5,923 bases of DNA from an uncultured Dialister sp. (lineage in GTDB: Bacteria; Bacillota; Negativicutes; Veillonellales; Dialisteraceae), in NCBI GenBank assembly GCA_900543455.1, contig UQRR01000111.1, positions 1-5,923 of the forward strand, written 5' to 3'. Below, piece after piece: positions 1 through 4,955 of this stretch (positions within the stretch are counted from its first letter, which is position 1; each line of letters opens with the position of its first letter). Below the pieces are notes generated by a model. The model was not told the origin of the DNA. It saw nothing but the letters and a program-made list of their open reading frames with translations, and did no database searches. A program made the position numbers and the translations under genes.

Positions 1-14
1 TGGTGACTGGTGAC
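1..14. repeat. End of a TGGTGAC heptamer tandem repeat
   Basis: Two perfect tandem copies of TGGTGAC stand at the very left edge, followed by a further T. The array may continue to the left of the window, so its copy number is unknown. No gene is visible here. Two copies alone can occur by chance, so confidence is modest. Confidence 0.4.
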
Positions 15-52
15 TTAAATGCCACTTTCGAGCATCGTCCTATTTATACTCC

Positions 53-80
53 GCGGCGCTTCTATGTTTTTATGCGCCGC
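53..80. repeat. GC-rich inverted repeat upstream of tadA
   Basis: GCGGCGC (53-59) and GCGCCGC (74-80) form a perfect 7-bp stem around a 14-nt T-rich loop. No T-tract follows on the plus strand, so this is a poor terminator for plus-strand transcription. It may be a remnant of the end of the upstream unit or part of the tadA leader. Its function is unknown. Confidence 0.35.
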
Positions 81-197
81 ACCACCCCCGCCCTACCCTC
101 TGAACCTGTTGAACCCGCCGAACCTATTTCGTACGTAATCAAAGGGCGCCCCGCCCCGGGGCTAACCCTGAACTCTGTATTTTCCCAAGGAGTCCCC

Positions 198-644
198 ATG
201 ACCGACACAGAATACATGCAGATCGCACTTGATGAAGCCCAAAAAGCCTATAACGAAGGAGAGATCCCCATCGGTGCCGTCCTCGTCTATAAAGACATCA
301 TACTCGCTGCTGACCACAACCGCTGCGAAGCCACCTTCGACCCCACCAGACACGCAGAAGTCAATGTCATCCGCGCTGCCTCCCATTTTCTTTCCAAATG
401 GCGTTTGACGGACACGCGGCTTTATGTTACCATAGAGCCATGCCCAATGTGCGCAGGTGCTATCATGAATGCCCGCATCCTGCATCTGATCTACGGCGCA
501 GCCAATCCCCTCTACGGCGGCATCGACTCGCGCTTCCACATCGGAGAAGGAATGGCAAATCACACCTTGGACATCACTTCCGGGATTCTGAAAGAGAAGT
601 GTCAGGTGCTCATGGACGATTTCTTCACCCATCGCCGGAAATAA
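198..644 (+). CDS. tadA: tRNA-specific adenosine deaminase TadA
   Basis: TadA deaminates adenosine 34 of tRNA-Arg(ACG) to inosine in the cytoplasm, so one tRNA can read CGU, CGC and CGA. The 148-residue protein has the full zinc deaminase signature: H52-A-E54, where H52 is the zinc ligand and E54 the proton shuttle, and P81-C82-P-M-C85, giving the two Cys ligands. N41 and the RHAEVNVIRAA stretch also fit TadA. The length is close to the roughly 150-165 residues usual for the family. The frame stays open to position 3, but the extra 65 residues are proline- and arginine-rich and unlike TadA. The start at 198 has AAGGAG at 187-192, five bases away, which decides the choice. A tRNA-Ser gene follows 9 bp after the stop and may be co-transcribed. 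Guanine deaminase and CMP/dCMP deaminase are related alternatives, but the motif context favours TadA. Confidence 0.95.
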   Translation: MTDTEYMQIALDEAQKAYNEGEIPIGAVLVYKDIILAADHNRCEATFDPTRHAEVNVIRAASHFLSKWRLTDTRLYVTIEPCPMCAGAIMNARILHLIYGAANPLYGGIDSRFHIGEGMANHTLDITSGILKEKCQVLMDDFFTHRRK

Positions 645-653
645 TTTCATCAT

Positions 654-742
654 GGAGCAGTATCGAAGTGGTCATAACGAGGCGGACTCGAAATCCGTTA
701 GCCTTTCGAGGCCCGTGGGTTCGAATCCCACCTGCTCCGCCA
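654..742 (+). tRNA. tRNA-Ser(CGA), CCA encoded
   Basis: The gene folds as a class II (long variable arm) tRNA. The acceptor stem is GGAGCAG (654-660) with CTGCTCC (732-738), followed by discriminator G739 and an encoded CCA (740-742). The D stem is TCG/CGA with the G670-G671 pair in its loop. The anticodon stem is 682-686 with 694-698, and its first pair is G-T. The loop CTCGAAA gives anticodon CGA (689-691), which reads UCG serine codons. The variable arm is GCCT (701-704) and AGGC (709-712) around TTCG. The T stem GTGGG/CCCAC encloses TTCGAAT. It starts 9 bp after the tadA stop with no clear promoter of its own, so read-through from tadA is likely. A strong terminator follows 4 bp after the CCA. 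Confidence 0.97.
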
Positions 743-746
743 AAAG

Positions 747-780
747 AAACGCTCTTTGCCTTTTTCGGCAAAGAGCGTTT
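747..780 (+). terminator. Rho-independent terminator after tadA-tRNA-Ser, probably bidirectional
   Basis: AAACGCTCTTTGCC (747-760) pairs perfectly with GGCAAAGAGCGTTT (767-780), a 14-bp stem with a 6-nt loop. It is followed by TACTTT on the plus strand. On the minus strand the stem is followed by CTTTTGG, so it can also end transcription of the converging ATPase gene, whose stop lies about 30 bp away. Confidence 0.88.
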
Positions 781-812
781 TACTTTGACTGATTTCCGAT
801 TCCCCCAGCTTT

Positions 813-2024
813 CTAAAACTCTTCACTGAGCAGAAAATCAGCGATATGCATGATCTTGATCCCCTCGTAATTTCCACCAGCGAAAGCATCCGTCGTCAGC
901 ACATACTTTGGATAATTATCATGAATTTCCAACAGGCGCGCAAACTCACGTTCCTTCGTTTTTTCAGAAGCAATGGTCTGGGATACCTGGACGTAGAGTT
1001 TCTCATTCTGCTTCACTGCCAGAAAATCGATCTCCCCATCCGATGTTTTCCCCACATACACATGGTAACCACGCCTCTTCAGTTCCAGATAGACGATATT
1101 TTCCAGGCTGGATGCCACCGTATCCGCATGATACCCCAGCGCGCTGTAGCGCAAAGCAACATCCGCCAGATAAAACTTTTCCTGCGTTTTCAAGAGAGCC
1201 CGTCCCTGCAAATCATAGCGTGAACAGCGGTGCAGCAGGTACGCCTTCTCGAGTTTCTCCAGATACGCATACACCGTCTCATTCGTGATCGTGCGATGCT
1301 CTGATTTCATATAGTCCGAGATGGACTTCGCAGAGAACGTATTTCCTACATTGCTAAAAGTATACTTCACTACCCGTTCGAGCTGGTCGATTTTCTTCAC
1401 CTGATTCCGGCGGACGATATCTGCGAAAATGGTTGATCGATAAATATCTTGCACAATCGCGTAAACCTCATCCTGTGAATAAGGCTGCAGATGCGTTGCA
1501 GGAAATCCACCGAGCCGCACATAATTCACCAGCTCCGCCTTCGGATCCCCCACCGATGTATATTGACGCTTGAACATCAGGTACTCTCTGAAAGAAAGGG
1601 TAAATACGTGAAACGAGATATAGCGCCCCGTGAGGTATGTGGAAATCTCCGAAGACATCATGCGTGAATTCGAACCGGTCACATACAGATCCACGTCGAA
1701 GTCTTGCAAAAGTGAATTCACCACCCGCTCCCAGCCCTCAATTTCCTGCACCTCATCCAGAAAGAGATAGCTCCTGCCCTCTCTAGACAATCTGGCTCTC
1801 AGATCAGCATACATCTCTTTCGCTATCATGTCCTCATACTCCATCGAGTCATAGCGACAGCTGATGATCGAGCTCTCTGGTACATGCCTTTCTGTTTTCA
1901 GCCGCTCCATGATCATCTTCAGGATAGTCGACTTACCCGAACGGCGCACTCCCGTCAGGATCTTCACGAATGGCGTATCCACATACGCCATGATTTTCTC
2001 TATATACAGTGGCCTTTCTATCAT
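813..2024 (-). CDS. AAA ATPase with DUF4143-type C-terminal domain
   Basis: A 403-residue ATP-binding protein of the orphan AAA/DUF4143 family, which is often present in several copies in anaerobe genomes and has no settled function. Domains in order: P-loop ATPase (about 1-165) with Walker A GVRRSGKST (25-33), Walker B YLFLDEVQ (86-93) and a sensor-like LYVTGSNS (113-120); a linker with GGFP (172-175); a winged-helix-like segment (about 215-265); and a C-terminal segment (about 300-390) resembling a PD-(D/E)XK nuclease fold, with E308, E314, GEIDF (330-334) and VQVS (345-348). The usual catalytic Lys of the last motif is Ser here, so nuclease activity is doubtful. An ATG at 2039 is in frame but overlaps the ribosome site. 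The ATG at 2024 has GGAGGTG (2031-2037) six bases upstream and is preferred. It stands alone between two terminators, with its promoter inside a palindromic array. No toxin or partner gene adjoins it, so its role is unknown. Confidence 0.9.
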   Translation of the reverse strand: MIERPLYIEKIMAYVDTPFVKILTGVRRSGKSTILKMIMERLKTERHVPESSIISCRYDSMEYEDMIAKEMYADLRARLSREGRSYLFLDEVQEIEGWERVVNSLLQDFDVDLYVTGSNSRMMSSEISTYLTGRYISFHVFTLSFREYLMFKRQYTSVGDPKAELVNYVRLGGFPATHLQPYSQDEVYAIVQDIYRSTIFADIVRRNQVKKIDQLERVVKYTFSNVGNTFSAKSISDYMKSEHRTITNETVYAYLEKLEKAYLLHRCSRYDLQGRALLKTQEKFYLADVALRYSALGYHADTVASSLENIVYLELKRRGYHVYVGKTSDGEIDFLAVKQNEKLYVQVSQTIASEKTKEREFARLLEIHDNYPKYVLTTDAFAGGNYEGIKIMHIADFLLSEEF

Positions 2025-2030
2025 CGCATT

Positions 2031-2037
2031 CACCTCC
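2031..2037 (-). promoter_or_regulatory. Shine-Dalgarno site deciding the ATPase start
   Basis: On the minus strand GGAGGTG lies six bases before the ATG at 2024. The in-frame ATG at 2039 overlaps this site and has no comparable one upstream of it, so translation should begin at 2024. Confidence 0.85.
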
Positions 2038-2047
2038 ATCTTTGTAT

Positions 2048-2076
2048 ATCATACCGTAAAAAGTTTGAAAAATCAA
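2048..2076 (-). promoter_or_regulatory. Sigma-70-type promoter of the ATPase gene
   Basis: Read on the minus strand, TTGATT (-35, 2071-2076) and TATGAT (-10, 2048-2053) are separated by exactly 17 bp. Transcription should start near 2041, leaving a leader of only about 17 nt with the ribosome site inside it. The -10 box overlaps the end of one CCGTAAAA/TTTTACGG arm by three bases, and the -35 box lies inside a long inverted repeat. A protein bound to these repeats would therefore cover the promoter. Confidence 0.72.
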
Positions 2077-2128
2077 AAGTTTTACGGTATGAACCCGTAA
2101 AACTTTTGATTTTTGAATGGTTTTACGG
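2051..2128. repeat. Two 34-bp palindromic units in tandem (TTTTACGG array)
   Basis: The octamer TTTTACGG occurs four times in alternating orientation: CCGTAAAA at 2054-2061, TTTTACGG at 2080-2087, CCGTAAAA at 2095-2102 and TTTTACGG at 2121-2128. The first pair extends to 11-bp arms, ATACCGTAAAA (2051-2061) and TTTTACGGTAT (2080-2090). The second pair has 9-bp arms. The two 34-bp units (2054-2087 and 2095-2128) match at 25 of 34 positions and lie 41 bp apart. Across the units there is a perfect 20-bp inverted repeat (2068-2087 with 2095-2114, 7-nt loop). The array covers the ATPase promoter. An operator is the simplest reading. Ends of a small mobile unit are the alternative. Confidence 0.85.
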
Positions 2129-2147
2129 ATAAACCTTTTTCATTGCA

Positions 2148-2183
2148 AAAAACCATCGCCTGATGCGACAAGCGATGGTTTTT
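2148..2183 (-). terminator. Rho-independent terminator of the regulator-rnmV-ksgA operon
   Basis: AAAAACCATCGC (2148-2159) pairs with GCGATGGTTTTT (2172-2183). On the minus strand the stem begins one base after the ksgA stop and ends in TTTTTTG. The T-run on the other side would let it also work on the plus strand, although no plus-strand gene reaches it. Confidence 0.9.
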
Positions 2184-2184
2184 C

Positions 2185-3042
2185 TTATTTATGAATCAAT
2201 TCATACCACGCATCCGCCATGCGGCCATACTCTTCCATGGAGAAGGTTTCTCCGCGGCGGGAACCGTCGATATCGGCTTTCTCAAGGATTGCTTTCACCA
2301 TATCGGCAGAGATGCCGCCGGCTTTCATGGCATTTGTGAAGACTTTACGGCGCTGCCCGAAGCCCATCTTGACGAGGCTGAAGAAGAGCTTTCTATCCTT
2401 CACACTGACCGCCGGCTTCTCACGGCGACGGATCTTCAGTACCGTCGAAGTGACCTGCGGCCGCGGAATGAAGGCAGTCGGCGGGATGTCTATGACGCGC
2501 TCTACCATGCAGTCGAACTGGACCGCAAGTGTCAGCGCGCCGTAGTCCTTCGAGCCGGGCGCGGCCAGGATACGGTCTGCCACTTCCTTCTGCATCATGA
2601 ATACGAAGAGGGAAATGGGAAGCCCTGACTGGATGAGCGTCAGGAGGATCGGCGTGGTCACATAGTACGGCAGGTTCGCCGCGCAGTGCCAGTCCTTTTC
2701 TCCCAGAATGGTCTTGAGGTCGGCTTTCAGCACATCCTCATAGATGATATGAATATTTTTATAATGTTCCAGTGTGTGATCGAGGACGCGCTTCAAGCTC
2801 TGGTCGAGCTCGAAGGCTGTCACATCCGCACCGGTCTCCGCGAGTGCCTGCGTCAGGGTGCCGATCCCGGCCCCGATTTCCATGACGGGCGTCCCCTCGC
2901 CTAGCTCTGCAGCCTCTGCGATGGCAGCGACAACGTCGGGACGGATGAGGAAGTTCTGGCCGAGGCGGTGCTTCGCATGGATACCGAAACGGTTCATCAC
3001 ATACTGGACGACTTTACGGTCTGCTAAATTGGCGTCTAACAT
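2185..3042 (-). CDS. ksgA: 16S rRNA (adenine(1518)-N6/adenine(1519)-N6)-dimethyltransferase KsgA/RsmA
   Basis: KsgA uses S-adenosylmethionine to dimethylate two adjacent adenines in the 3'-terminal hairpin of 16S rRNA, a late step in small-subunit assembly; its loss gives kasugamycin resistance. The 285-residue protein has the family motifs in order: GQNFL (28-32), SAM-binding motif I EIGAGIGTLT (55-64), the acidic E78-L-D80 of motif II, ED (102-103) of motif III, and the catalytic NLPYY (123-127). The FMMQKEVADRI and DYGALTLAVQF segments then follow. Length matches the usual 270-290. An ATG at 3060 is also in frame, but the ATG at 3042 has AAGGAG (3048-3053) five bases upstream and is preferred. 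With that start the gene overlaps the end of rnmV by 7 bp, suggesting translational coupling. It is the last gene of the operon. Confidence 0.95.
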   Translation of the reverse strand: MLDANLADRKVVQYVMNRFGIHAKHRLGQNFLIRPDVVAAIAEAAELGEGTPVMEIGAGIGTLTQALAETGADVTAFELDQSLKRVLDHTLEHYKNIHIIYEDVLKADLKTILGEKDWHCAANLPYYVTTPILLTLIQSGLPISLFVFMMQKEVADRILAAPGSKDYGALTLAVQFDCMVERVIDIPPTAFIPRPQVTSTVLKIRRREKPAVSVKDRKLFFSLVKMGFGQRRKVFTNAMKAGGISADMVKAILEKADIDGSRRGETFSMEEYGRMADAWYELIHK

Positions 3043-3584
3043 GTCGGCTCCTTCTGGCATGCTTCCAATGCCTTATCCCACTCGCTGCGAGTAATGCCGA
3101 AATGATTCAGCCGTTTCAAGAACTGTTTCCCATTCCCATAGCCGATACCAAGGAGCGCACCGACTCTGGCTCTTTTTTCCGAAGAATCCGGCCTGCCTGT
3201 AAGGCCAGCTGCAAAAATATCCCCCATGGAAAACTCCTCAGAGTCTTCCTGATATTGGACGCGGAGGCAGGAAAGCGCCTTTCGGATGGACTCGGGCGAA
3301 GCGTCTTCGATGCCCACGTCATCTTTGGTGGAGGCTTCCGACTTCGGCACGAAAGCGTGCAGTGCCTGCGGGAAAAGTTTGGTCAGGCGCTGGCGGATGC
3401 GTTCCCCCGGGCCATCGGGATCCGTCAGGATGATGATGCCTCGCTTTTCATAAGCGAGGCGGATCTGTTCTAATGTTTCGCGGCGGATGCCAAAACCTTC
3501 CGTGGCGATCATATCAGCTTCTACAGCATGGCTCACACGAGCGATATCTGATTTACCTTCTACGACAATGACTTGACGAATCAT
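3036..3584 (-). CDS. rnmV: Ribonuclease M5 (5S rRNA maturation)
   Basis: RNase M5 cuts the 5S rRNA precursor to its mature ends in Bacillota, acting on the 5S-L18 complex. The 182-residue protein starts with a TOPRIM domain: VVEGKSD (7-13) with the conserved E9, and LTDPDGPGE (53-61) with the D55-x-D57 metal site. KDDVGIEDAS follows at about 86, also typical of M5. The remaining roughly 90 residues form the C-terminal RNA-binding half. Length fits the usual 180-190. The start at 3584 gives an N-terminus like known M5 proteins (MIRQVIVVEG). It has no strong ribosome site of its own, only a weak AGAGA stretch, and it begins one base after the TGA of the response regulator, so translation probably relies on coupling. 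It overlaps ksgA by 7 bp, the pairing common in Bacillota. Confidence 0.93.
   Translation of the reverse strand: MIRQVIVVEGKSDIARVSHAVEADMIATEGFGIRRETLEQIRLAYEKRGIIILTDPDGPGERIRQRLTKLFPQALHAFVPKSEASTKDDVGIEDASPESIRKALSCLRVQYQEDSEEFSMGDIFAAGLTGRPDSSEKRARVGALLGIGYGNGKQFLKRLNHFGITRSEWDKALEACQKEPTC
3048..3053 (-). promoter_or_regulatory. Shine-Dalgarno site deciding the ksgA start, inside rnmV
   Basis: On the minus strand AAGGAG stands five bases before the ATG at 3042 and lies within the last codons of rnmV. It supports the inner start over the in-frame ATG at 3060. Confidence 0.8.
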
Positions 3585-3585
3585 A

Positions 3586-4266
3586 TCAGTCTCTAGCTAC
3601 GTAGCCGATGCCACGAACGGTATGGATATATTTTTTGCCGACTTTTTCATCGATCTTGCTGCGCAGATAACGGACATAAACGTCCACGATATTCGTCTTG
3701 CCTGCATAGCCATAGCCCCAGACCTTTTCCAGAATTTCTTCTCTTTTCAGTACACGGTTTTTATTCTTGGCCAGGAAAAGGAGCAGGTCGAATTCTTTCT
3801 TTGTGAGGTCGACAACTTCATCGCTGGCACGTACTTCATGACGTTCCGGATAGATGGAGAGGTCACCAATGGTGAACGCCGGATCCACGATAATTTTCGG
3901 TTCTTCGTGGCGGCGCAACGCAGAATGAATACGAGCAATGAGTTCCTTGGTCGCATATGGCTTTGTCATATAATCATCGGCACCGGCATTCAGCGCTTCG
4001 ACCTTCGCATCGACAGACGTATCGGAAGACAGGTAGATGATCGGCAGAGAGCTGATTTCTCTCACCTTTCCCAGAATCTCATGGCCGCCCTTCAGTGGTT
4101 CATCCGGATCCAGGAGAATCAGGTCCACCTGACGCTGACCTGCCAGATCAACAGCCGCCTCTCCCGTATTATCAATGAGGCAGCTGAAGCCTTCCTCTTC
4201 CAGCTTGAGCTGCATAAAACGGCTGACACTCGGATCATGTTCGATGATTAATACACAGTTTCTCAT
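3586..4266 (-). CDS. OmpR/PhoB-family response regulator, orphan
   Basis: A two-domain transcription regulator of 226 residues, the usual length. The receiver domain (about 1-120) carries the predicted phospho-acceptor D53 (LILLDPDEP), S80 in the Thr/Ser switch position and K102-P103. The winged-helix domain (about 130-226) has the OmpR-type pattern LTKKEFDLLLFL, VLKREEILEKVWG, VDVYVRYLRSKID and the final HTVRGIGYV. The acidic pocket, normally Asp-Asp-Glu, reads E9-H10-D11, so the second metal-binding acid is a His; phosphorylation may be weak or dispensable. The frame opens to 4317 with a GTG, but the ATG at 4266 has GGAGG (4276-4280) nine bases upstream and begins exactly at the receiver domain. 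No sensor kinase lies beside it. It heads an operon with rnmV and ksgA. I do not recognise the specific regulator or its targets. Confidence 0.93.
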   Translation of the reverse strand: MRNCVLIIEHDPSVSRFMQLKLEEEGFSCLIDNTGEAAVDLAGQRQVDLILLDPDEPLKGGHEILGKVREISSLPIIYLSSDTSVDAKVEALNAGADDYMTKPYATKELIARIHSALRRHEEPKIIVDPAFTIGDLSIYPERHEVRASDEVVDLTKKEFDLLLFLAKNKNRVLKREEILEKVWGYGYAGKTNIVDVYVRYLRSKIDEKVGKKYIHTVRGIGYVARD

Positions 4267-4415
4267 TATGAAGTTCCTCCCATAGCAAGTAAAAAGAAAA
4301 AGGAAATCCAATCGCACAGCTTTGTTATTATTTTTAGTGGGGTATTGTTATTATTATTGAACCCGCAGCTATGCAAAAGTAAATAGTCATTAGAAGTTAT
4401 TTTCCTTATATGAGT

Positions 4416-4443
4416 ATAATACCATAGCTTTCTAGGATTTCAA
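4416..4443 (-). promoter_or_regulatory. Promoter of the response regulator-rnmV-ksgA operon
   Basis: On the minus strand TTGAAA (4438-4443) and TATTAT (4416-4421) are 16 bp apart. TGG stands directly before the -10 box, giving an extended -10 element. Transcription should start near 4409, leaving a leader of about 140 nt before the ATG at 4266. TATACT, overlapping slightly downstream, is a second possible -10 box, but its spacing of 19 bp is poorer. Confidence 0.65.
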
Positions 4444-4692
4444 GTCCTTTCTTTCAAAAAAACGATAAAATTATTAGTTTTTAAGTACTTTTGAAATTTT
4501 CAATTCTCTGCTATTCTTCCATTTTATTTGAGAATAGATCCTAACCATAGCGTATTTTACTTGATTTTACTGATATTTATGAATTTTTCTGATTCTCATT
4601 TATCGCATTAGTCCTCTATGAGGAAATCGAGTTTTCTATACGTTTACCTATACCCCCTATATGTATAAATTTTTTCTATTATTGGCTGAATA

Positions 4693-4722
4693 TTGTTCAA
4701 ATATGAAAATTTTCGGTATGAT
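4693..4722 (+). promoter_or_regulatory. Candidate distal promoter for lgt
   Basis: TTGTTC (4693-4698) and TATGAT (4717-4722) are separated by 18 bp on the plus strand. The inverted repeat GCCTGT/ACAGGC starts five bases after the -10 box, so a protein bound there could block this promoter. In AT-rich sequence such matches arise by chance, so support is moderate. Confidence 0.42.
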
Positions 4723-4726
4723 GTGA

Positions 4727-4762
4727 GCCTGTCTTTCATATTAGTATAAGTATCATACAGGC
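4727..4762. repeat. Inverted repeat between the two lgt promoter candidates
   Basis: GCCTGT (4727-4732) and ACAGGC (4757-4762) are perfect 6-bp arms separated by 24 nt of AT-rich sequence. A second overlapping pairing exists: GTATGAT (4716-4722) with ATCATAC (4752-4758). The position just upstream of the proximal promoter suggests an operator or, if transcribed from the distal promoter, an RNA hairpin. Confidence 0.45.
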
Positions 4763-4774
4763 AAGTATTTGATT

Positions 4775-4802
4775 TTTTCATACTTTACGGTTGTTGTATA
4801 AT
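4775..4802 (+). promoter_or_regulatory. Likely main promoter of lgt
   Basis: A perfect -10 box TATAAT (4797-4802) is preceded, at 16 bp, by TTTTCA (4775-4780), which matches four of six bases of the -35 consensus. Transcription would start near 4809, about 147 nt before the lgt start codon. A TTGATT at 4769-4774 is too far away at 22 bp. Confidence 0.6.
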
Positions 4803-4807
4803 AAAAA

Positions 4808-4915
4808 GAAACGATTCAGGGCAGCGTTTCCTTAGGTCCCTTTCTATGGATTTCAACGGAAGCAGGGATCGATTTTCATATAAATACCCAGTGAGAAATG
4901 CTTCTTGTTTTCTCA
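4808..4915 (+). promoter_or_regulatory. Structured 5' leader of the lgt mRNA
   Basis: Three short stems can form in the predicted leader. GAAACG (4808-4813) pairs with CGTTTC (4825-4830), right at the expected 5' end. GGTCCCT (4835-4841) pairs with AGGGATC (4864-4870), including one G-T pair. TGAGAAA (4892-4898) pairs with TTTCTCA (4909-4915). I recognise no known riboswitch or T-box element, and no terminator with a T-run precedes lgt. A role in mRNA stability or translation is possible but unproven. Confidence 0.35.
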
Positions 4916-4955
4916 TTTCTGATTCTCGGTTGCTTTACACAAAGGAGTACCATCC

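Larger units (their letters stand above)
4267..4955. other. AT-rich divergent intergenic region between the response regulator and lgt
   Basis: This stretch of about 690 bp has no credible coding frame on either strand. It is clearly richer in A and T than the genes around it, above all from 4320 to 4810. It contains a promoter for the regulator operon (4416-4443, minus), two candidate promoters for lgt (4693-4722 and 4775-4802, plus), an inverted repeat (4727-4762) and a leader with small hairpins (4808-4915). Between 4444 and 4690 I see only AT-rich sequence with weak hairpins such as TCCTC/GAGGA near 4611-4623. A small RNA there cannot be excluded. The DNA may also be intrinsically curved, since A- and T-tracts are frequent. 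Confidence 0.75.

Noticed and set aside
100..140. tadA promoter TTGAAC (109-114) with TACGTA (132-137)
   Set aside because: The spacing is 17 bp, but the -10 box is a poor match and the region is GC-rich, so the match is too weak to list as a feature.
3..197. N-terminal extension of tadA to an ATG at 3
   Set aside because: The added residues are low-complexity and unlike TadA, and a strong ribosome site stands five bases before the ATG at 198.
398..829. Overlapping plus-strand frame through tadA and the tRNA
   Set aside because: It is rich in Arg, His and Pro, runs through a tRNA and a terminator, and has no ribosome site. It is a shadow frame.
2025..2039. Upstream ATG at 2039 for the ATPase
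   Set aside because: This ATG overlaps the GGAGGTG ribosome site that serves the ATG at 2024.
2051..2128. CRISPR array or transcribed attenuator
   Set aside because: There are only two units and no unique spacers of even length, and the array lies upstream of the predicted transcription start.
3043..3060. KsgA start at 3060
   Set aside because: The inner ATG at 3042 has an AAGGAG at ideal distance, which the outer ATG lacks; the outer residues are not typical of the family.
4579..4611. Ten-codon frame MNFSDSHLSH in the AT-rich region
   Set aside because: It has no ribosome site and such short frames are expected by chance.
4586..4927. 12-nt direct repeat TTTCTGATTCTC at 4586-4597 and 4916-4927
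   Set aside because: It is T/C-rich low-complexity sequence with two copies 330 bp apart, fits no known element and may be chance.
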